Part shown: positions 59,818 through 64,000 of the stretch, one piece after another
Layout: each line of letters begins with the position of its first letter
How positions within the stretch are numbered: the first letter of the stretch is position 1
IMG/VR virus record: IMGVR_UViG_3300037485_001282
Location: 1 to 64,000 of that record
Length of the DNA: 64,000 bases
Source: a virus
Strand: one strand, 5' to 3'
Translations under genes and position numbers: made by a program
Notes under the pieces: generated by a model
Databases searched by the model: none
Told to the model about the DNA's origin: nothing
Seen by the model: only the letters and a program-made list of their open reading frames with translations

Positions 59818-60605
59818 ATTACACCCTGTCCCCTTTCTAAACTTTCTATTTTTCTTTGGTCATAGTGTTGGTAATCATGCACTAACTCTGAATCTGGTAT
59901 AACTAGTCTTCTCAACTCTTCCCCAGTCGCATCGGACATTTCAGTAAAATATCTTCCCTTTTCCTTTAAGAGTCGATTTGTCGAATGTCTATTGAAAGAC
60001 ACATTGTATTTTTTCTGTAAAGCGTGGCACCATCTAAAGTCTTCACCGTCACCCCAACTTAACGCTTCTTCTAATGGAAACTCATGCATTATTTGCTTCT
60101 TGCCAACCCAATAATATCCGCCAATTACCACAAAGTGATTCAAATGAGTAATATCGTGTGGAATTAAATATGCTGGAGTTATTAGTTTATTAGTTAAGTA
60201 AGTATTTAGTTTCTCTGATCGGGCTGGGGAAACTATCCAATCTCTAAATCTTTCTCCAGTAACACAGTATATTCTATTGGAACATACATTAAAGTTATTA
60301 CCAAATTTAAGGAATCCTTCGTACCAATCTGGATCATAGGTTAAATAGTCATGTGAATAAACTACGTTCTCATATCTAGCTAACCAAGTAATTATGTTCT
60401 TTTTTCTAGTTATCCAATTCGGCTTTATTGATTCATTAAATGGGATATGTGATGTATTCTTTCGACATGGATTATTACCGCCAACTATAATTACTTCATA
60501 ACTATCTTCTGGGATATTTAGTCTTTCAATAGAGTCTATAATAGTATTAATTCTAAAAAGATTATCTGGATGTGGGAACGTAATTATTCCAAAAGTAAAT
60601 TTCAT
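59814..60605 (-). CDS. glycosyltransferase, GT-A type, 263 aa
   Basis: FGIITFPHPDNLFRINTIID, EVIIVGGNNPC, then WLARYENVVYSHDYLTYDPD (a D-Y-x-x-x-D substitute for DxD) and GGYYWVGKKQIMHEFPLEEA, WGDGEDFRWCHAL. This order (first strand, Asp site, G-G-x-x and G-x-x-E-D) is typical of GT2-like enzymes. It overlaps both neighbours by four bases. Sugar unknown. Confidence 0.82.
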   Translation of the reverse strand: MKFTFGIITFPHPDNLFRINTIIDSIERLNIPEDSYEVIIVGGNNPCRKNTSHIPFNESIKPNWITRKKNIITWLARYENVVYSHDYLTYDPDWYEGFLKFGNNFNVCSNRIYCVTGERFRDWIVSPARSEKLNTYLTNKLITPAYLIPHDITHLNHFVVIGGYYWVGKKQIMHEFPLEEALSWGDGEDFRWCHALQKKYNVSFNRHSTNRLLKEKGRYFTEMSDATGEELRRLVIPDSELVHDYQHYDQRKIESLERGQGVI

Positions 60606-61585
60606 GGTTGGGTTTCCTTTAAATATTCTTTCATAGCGTTAAAAAACAAGTCTGCTATTTCTTTGTAATATACTCTACCTGTTACGTTTATGGTGTTATA
60701 TGCAGGATGTACGGCGAAAGCGTTATTAATGAATACCATTTTTAAATTATGAATTTGTCTAAACTTATTAACTGGAACTTCATCGAAGTCATCAACATAA
60801 AGTGATCTATTATTAATTATCTCAGCGTATCTATCGGTTCTAATAGCAAAGAAACTATTACAGTAATAGGGTCTATTATTATCAAAATTAAAACTTAGTT
60901 CCTTGTTTTCAAACAGCCGAGGGATTCTTTCGATAATTCTTTCATTGAGGTACTGTTGGGCTTCTAAAGAAACTCTTATTGGGTGGATCCCCATGAAATG
61001 ATGGTTATTAGTTGCTACAAGAGAATAGAAAGACTCTATATTCCAATTAGGCGCATGAATAGTCGCTGAGTTCAGTCTCTCATAATTTGCTCCCCAGATA
61101 TTATCTATATGAGTATTCTTGAAGATAGAATATAAATGTTGCTTTATATGATCTTCATCTTTAAAGAAATTATCTATAAACATATCTACAGTAGGAATAC
61201 CAGTTGATAGAAGAGGAGCAACAAACAAATTATTATTATCATCTAGAACATTAATGTTTTCTATCAAAAAATCCCAAGTTTTAGTAGTAACGAAAACGTC
61301 TTCATCTAGTTTAACACAATATTTACCGCTAGTCTCTACACTATTTTTTATCCGCATCATATATTCGTTGTAAAAAGGCGAATAAAGAGTAGTGTTAATT
61401 CCGTTAGAGTCTAAATCAGCTTTAATAGCATCCCAGTCTCTTCTCCCACAACCAGTATGAGACCCATAAAGATTTACGCTTATCTTTTGTTTATTTTCTG
61501 GCTTAATTCTTTTAAGCTGATGAAAAATTTCATCAAGGTACATGGGGCGAGCAAGAGGGATAGCGTTAATAGTAATTAGGCTCAT
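60602..61585 (-). CDS. glycosyltransferase-like, 327 aa
   Basis: NAIPLARPMYLDEIFHQLKR, then SGKYCVKLDEDVFVTTKTWD (D-E-D site) and NRPYYCNSFFAIRTDRYAEI support a GT-A transferase of the type abundant in phage glycosylation islands. Its start abuts the methyltransferase stop. It lacks transmembrane segments. Specificity cannot be read. Confidence 0.76.
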   Translation of the reverse strand: MSLITINAIPLARPMYLDEIFHQLKRIKPENKQKISVNLYGSHTGCGRRDWDAIKADLDSNGINTTLYSPFYNEYMMRIKNSVETSGKYCVKLDEDVFVTTKTWDFLIENINVLDDNNNLFVAPLLSTGIPTVDMFIDNFFKDEDHIKQHLYSIFKNTHIDNIWGANYERLNSATIHAPNWNIESFYSLVATNNHHFMGIHPIRVSLEAQQYLNERIIERIPRLFENKELSFNFDNNRPYYCNSFFAIRTDRYAEIINNRSLYVDDFDEVPVNKFRQIHNLKMVFINNAFAVHPAYNTINVTGRVYYKEIADLFFNAMKEYLKETQP

Positions 61586-62142
61586 TATTTTTTCTCGATA
61601 AAGCAGATTTTGTTATTAAAGATACTAAGCGACTTAATATCTTCCCGTTGAAGAGCCTGGAGGTAACTTAAAATAGAAGGACCATAGGGATTATACTCTG
61701 GGACATCTGAAATATGTAAATCTTCAATGACATATATTCCACCTGAATTTACGTTAGGAAATATAGTCTCAAAACTAATGATAGTAAGTGGAGAAACGTG
61801 AGAAGCATCGTCTATTACAATATCATAGTTACCTGATCTTTTATGGATTTCATTCAGTGCGTCTTTGTCTGTCTGTGAACAAAAAGTAAAATGTACTCTA
61901 CTAGAATCAAACTTAGCTGGACATTTACCTTCTTTATCATTATCAAGGCACCAAATTTCGGCATTTGGCATATACTCTAGCCACAAGTTTATAGACCAAC
62001 CTTCTCTAACCCCGAGTTCAAATAAATTTAGTTTATCGTTTCTACGTGGCTCGAAGTATCTCTCATAGAATGGAGTGTATGAGTGTCCGTTTTTGGATTG
62101 TTTGTCTGTTCCATGCTTAATCGCTAATTCTTCTAAGTTCAT
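61585..62142 (-). CDS. SAM-dependent methyltransferase (macrocin/sugar O-methyltransferase-like), 185 aa
   Basis: Residues 6-35 (KHGTDKQSKNGHSYTPFYER, YFEP) and FELGVREGWSINLWLEYMPN, EIWCLDND, then YDIVIDDASHVSPLTIISFE and GGIYVIEDLH are the class I fold and metal-binding loops of the TylF/MycE-type sugar O-methyltransferases. It would methylate a sugar hydroxyl using S-adenosylmethionine, which fits the surrounding transferases. The gene starts inside the end of the next one (ATGA). Confidence 0.87.
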   Translation of the reverse strand: MNLEELAIKHGTDKQSKNGHSYTPFYERYFEPRRNDKLNLFELGVREGWSINLWLEYMPNAEIWCLDNDKEGKCPAKFDSSRVHFTFCSQTDKDALNEIHKRSGNYDIVIDDASHVSPLTIISFETIFPNVNSGGIYVIEDLHISDVPEYNPYGPSILSYLQALQREDIKSLSIFNNKICFIEKK

Positions 62143-62759
62143 TTTTCCTCGTATCTCTGCCTTGGATAAGCGTGTAAGTGTCTCTCAAATACTGAAATTC
62201 CACAATCATGAGCCGAAAAGTTCTTCCCGTTACTATTAGATCCTATCCAAAACTCATTCTTGTGTCTTTCAGTAAATGGAGAAAAAGTTTCTTTAATTGG
62301 CTTTAAGTTCCTTAAGTAGCTTGAATTGGCCCACCAGAAGTTCCCAGAGTAGTGTCTAACAGGTTCTAATCTAAAATCCACACCATAAGTATCATAAGTA
62401 TCTAAAGCGACTAGAGCGTCTCTAAATCGCTCACAATTGAAATAAAACATATATTCTCGCCAGTCTCTAATATTAGGATTCTCGTTAGTTACTCCCTTAG
62501 TATGCATATAGAGAATCTTACCATTATCAACTTTAGATAGTTCCTCAATTCGACTTAAAGTTCCGTATTCGCCTTCATTGTTTCCATTTTTAATTATAGT
62601 AACTTTTTTTAGATTACAATAAGGAACTTGATCGCCCTCATAGCATAAATTAATAGAGTCACAAAAATTAAAAAACTCGGAGCCTTTATTAAAATAATAA
62701 TCTAATATTTCCTGGAAGTTATTAACTGAGTAACAATGGATGAAACAATTTACGCTCAT
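62139..62759 (-). CDS. glycosyltransferase-like (rhamnan/DUF4422-type layout), 206 aa
   Basis: The string KILYMHTKGVTNENPNIRDW, then REYMFYFNCERFRDALVALD, YGVDFRLEPVRHYSGNFWWA and a C-terminal SVFERHLHAYP is a common phage/bacterial cell-surface glycan protein signature (HxKG then SGNFWW). Usually annotated as glycosyltransferase. Reaction not shown. It overlaps the methyltransferase genes on both sides by four bases. Confidence 0.75.
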   Translation of the reverse strand: MSVNCFIHCYSVNNFQEILDYYFNKGSEFFNFCDSINLCYEGDQVPYCNLKKVTIIKNGNNEGEYGTLSRIEELSKVDNGKILYMHTKGVTNENPNIRDWREYMFYFNCERFRDALVALDTYDTYGVDFRLEPVRHYSGNFWWANSSYLRNLKPIKETFSPFTERHKNEFWIGSNSNGKNFSAHDCGISVFERHLHAYPRQRYEEK

Positions 62760-63472
62760 AGTAACGCAACACCCATATTGACTACTTTATCTCTGTTTTC
62801 TGTGTTCCATTCTTCAAAGTCCCATTTGGGTGTCTTTATATCATTAAAGAAACGACGAACTTCCCTAAGTCTATAATCCCAAATATCATCTAAGATAATT
62901 AAAGTATTTTTATTAGAAACTAATTTAGAATAGTTCCAATCAAATCCAACCCCATCGTAACTATGGTCGCCGTCAATATAGATCATGTCATAGCCTTTAA
63001 GTGGCTTTATTGACTGAAGATATTTAGAGTTCTTTTCAAAAATTTGCTCGTTAGTTAATTCTAGGAAACCACTGTCTTTAGTTTCTTGATCGGTTTCTTT
63101 CCAATCATCATAGATTGTCTTATGTGGCATCCAAATGTGCTTAGAAACTCTTTTGGACTTGGGAAAATTGTTTTGAATCCCATCGTATCCACCTTGTTTA
63201 ATGTCGAATGAATCAACGTGACCTATTGGAGAATCCTCACCGTATATTTCATCCAGACTAAATCCCATTTGATCTGAAGTTCCAAAATGCCACGATCCAA
63301 TTTCTAAAATATTTTCAGGTTTCAACATTCTAATAAGTGTCTTTACGCCACTTCTAGTATTAATTGAACACCCACCGAATTTTTCATGAATTAAAGTATT
63401 TGGGTACTCAACATCTGGGCGATGCTGAAAGTTACTTTTAAAATTATCTTTAATAAAATCTATTAAGCTCAT
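62756..63472 (-). CDS. class I SAM-dependent methyltransferase, 238 aa
   Basis: ILEIGSWHFGTSDQM is motif I. GHVDSFDIK is the acidic loop after strand 2. MIYIDGDHSYDGVGFDWNYS and TLIILDDIWDYRLREV are the motif IV/V region with the D-x-D-H loop seen in sugar and small-molecule O-methyltransferases. A role in tailoring the glycan made by neighbouring enzymes is likely. It overlaps the next gene by four bases. Confidence 0.84.
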   Translation of the reverse strand: MSLIDFIKDNFKSNFQHRPDVEYPNTLIHEKFGGCSINTRSGVKTLIRMLKPENILEIGSWHFGTSDQMGFSLDEIYGEDSPIGHVDSFDIKQGGYDGIQNNFPKSKRVSKHIWMPHKTIYDDWKETDQETKDSGFLELTNEQIFEKNSKYLQSIKPLKGYDMIYIDGDHSYDGVGFDWNYSKLVSNKNTLIILDDIWDYRLREVRRFFNDIKTPKWDFEEWNTENRDKVVNMGVALL

Positions 63473-64000
63473 AAAGTTCCTTTAAAGTTACTCAAAAAGT
63501 AATTAAGATCCTCTGGAGTTCCTAGACCCCATACCTTTTCGACATCAAAGATCTTTATTTTCTTAGATTCCTGAATTGCCTCATTATAAACTGGGGCAAC
63601 GTAGAATTCATTATTAACTCTAATGTTCTTAGCGATCATATTTTCGGCGTATCTAACATAATCATTTCCTTTAGCCCAATAATAGATACCAACAGTTGCT
63701 CTATCAGAAATTACGATCTTTTCAGCCAATTCAGTGACATAATTTTCTTCATCGACTTTAACGTAACTCCATTTTGGCGAAGTATTTTTAAAAGTTAATA
63801 TGCTACCATCGCATTTTCCTGTAGTGATCGAATACATAAACTCCGAACTACTCCATTCCATAAATTGGTCACAGTTGGCGATTAATAGTGGCTCATCTGT
63901 ATTGATAACATCTTTTGCTAGAAGAGTAGTACATGCTGCGCCTTCTGTAAGTTTATCTACACATATAATATTACAGTTTGGGGTGATGACGTTTAACATA
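63469..64000 (-). CDS. sugar nucleotidyltransferase-like protein, N-terminus missing (cut by window edge)
   Basis: The visible 176 residues match the middle and C-terminal part of NTP-transferase enzymes: LTEGAACTTLLAKDVI, LLIANCDQFMEW (the second Asp site), then GSILTFKNTSPKWSYVKVDE, VTELAEKIVISDRATVGIYY and WGLGTPEDLNYFL. The canonical N-terminal GxGxR nucleotide-binding loop is absent because it lies past position 64000; the Met at 63999 is internal. Such enzymes make NDP-sugars from sugar phosphates and would supply the transferases here. Confidence 0.85.
   Translation of the reverse strand, partial: MLNVITPNCNIICVDKLTEGAACTTLLAKDVINTDEPLLIANCDQFMEWSSSEFMYSITTGKCDGSILTFKNTSPKWSYVKVDEENYVTELAEKIVISDRATVGIYYWAKGNDYVRYAENMIAKNIRVNNEFYVAPVYNEAIQESKKIKIFDVEKVWGLGTPEDLNYFLSNFKGTL

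Noticed and set aside
1-64000. tRNA genes and CRISPR arrays
   Set aside because: I looked for T-loop words such as GGTTCGAATCC and for regularly spaced identical repeats with unique spacers; none was found. The ten-base arrays lack spacers.

Overview
This 64-kb window is one segment of a large, AT-rich tailed-phage genome with a contractile tail. The evidence is a long baseplate block (central spike, gp25, gp6 and a tail-protein-I/gp7-like protein, in that order, followed by giant tail proteins), T4-type late promoters (TATAAATA), tightly packed and often overlapping genes, and no bacterial housekeeping loci. Almost every start is preceded by the same Shine-Dalgarno word, AAAGGAACT or a close variant. 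Three sites carry a TTGACT-N15/16-TATAAT promoter. The host cannot be named from the sequence. Layout, left to right (nearly all on the minus strand): 1-1075, a TnpB/Cas12-like RuvC nuclease gene cut by the left edge; 1288-10959, a run of small early/accessory genes including a HELTH metallopeptidase-like protein, an ATP-grasp protein, a nucleoside 2-deoxyribosyltransferase-like protein and GMP reductase; 11085-11606, a lone plus-strand gene with its own late promoter; 11579-38784, the baseplate/tail block; 38854-41854, a small basic protein, NAD-dependent DNA ligase and small proteins; 41854-44292, three glycosyltransferases and a small protein; 44331-48840, a fractured class II ribonucleotide reductase gene; 49019-54000, a Cys/Gly-tailed miniprotein, a 1363-residue protein with an ADP-ribosyltransferase domain, and a disordered acidic protein; 54143-57526 (plus strand), four glycosyltransferases; 57513-64000, more glycosyltransferases, two SAM methyltransferases, a cupin, a glycerophosphodiesterase-like protein and a sugar nucleotidyltransferase cut by the right edge. 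The most remarkable locus is nrdJ. The reductase is encoded in two pieces separated by a free-standing EDxHD (Vsr-like) homing endonuclease gene. The first piece ends in an N-terminal split intein and the second begins with the matching C-terminal split intein. The second piece also contains a complete endonuclease-free mini-intein inserted exactly at the catalytic radical cysteine. One mature reductase would therefore need one trans- and one cis-splicing event. A second striking signal is a degenerate ten-base word (about AGKNNCTTWA) repeated head to tail, with ten-base spacing, in intergenic DNA and inside genes of the accessory regions; it is sparse in the structural block. Other points worth a look are a probable -1 slippage site in an A6 tract that would restore a proper start to the gene at 5148, a hairpin over the gp25 start that contains the late promoter, and a roughly 60-residue lectin-like module scattered through at least four tail/baseplate proteins.
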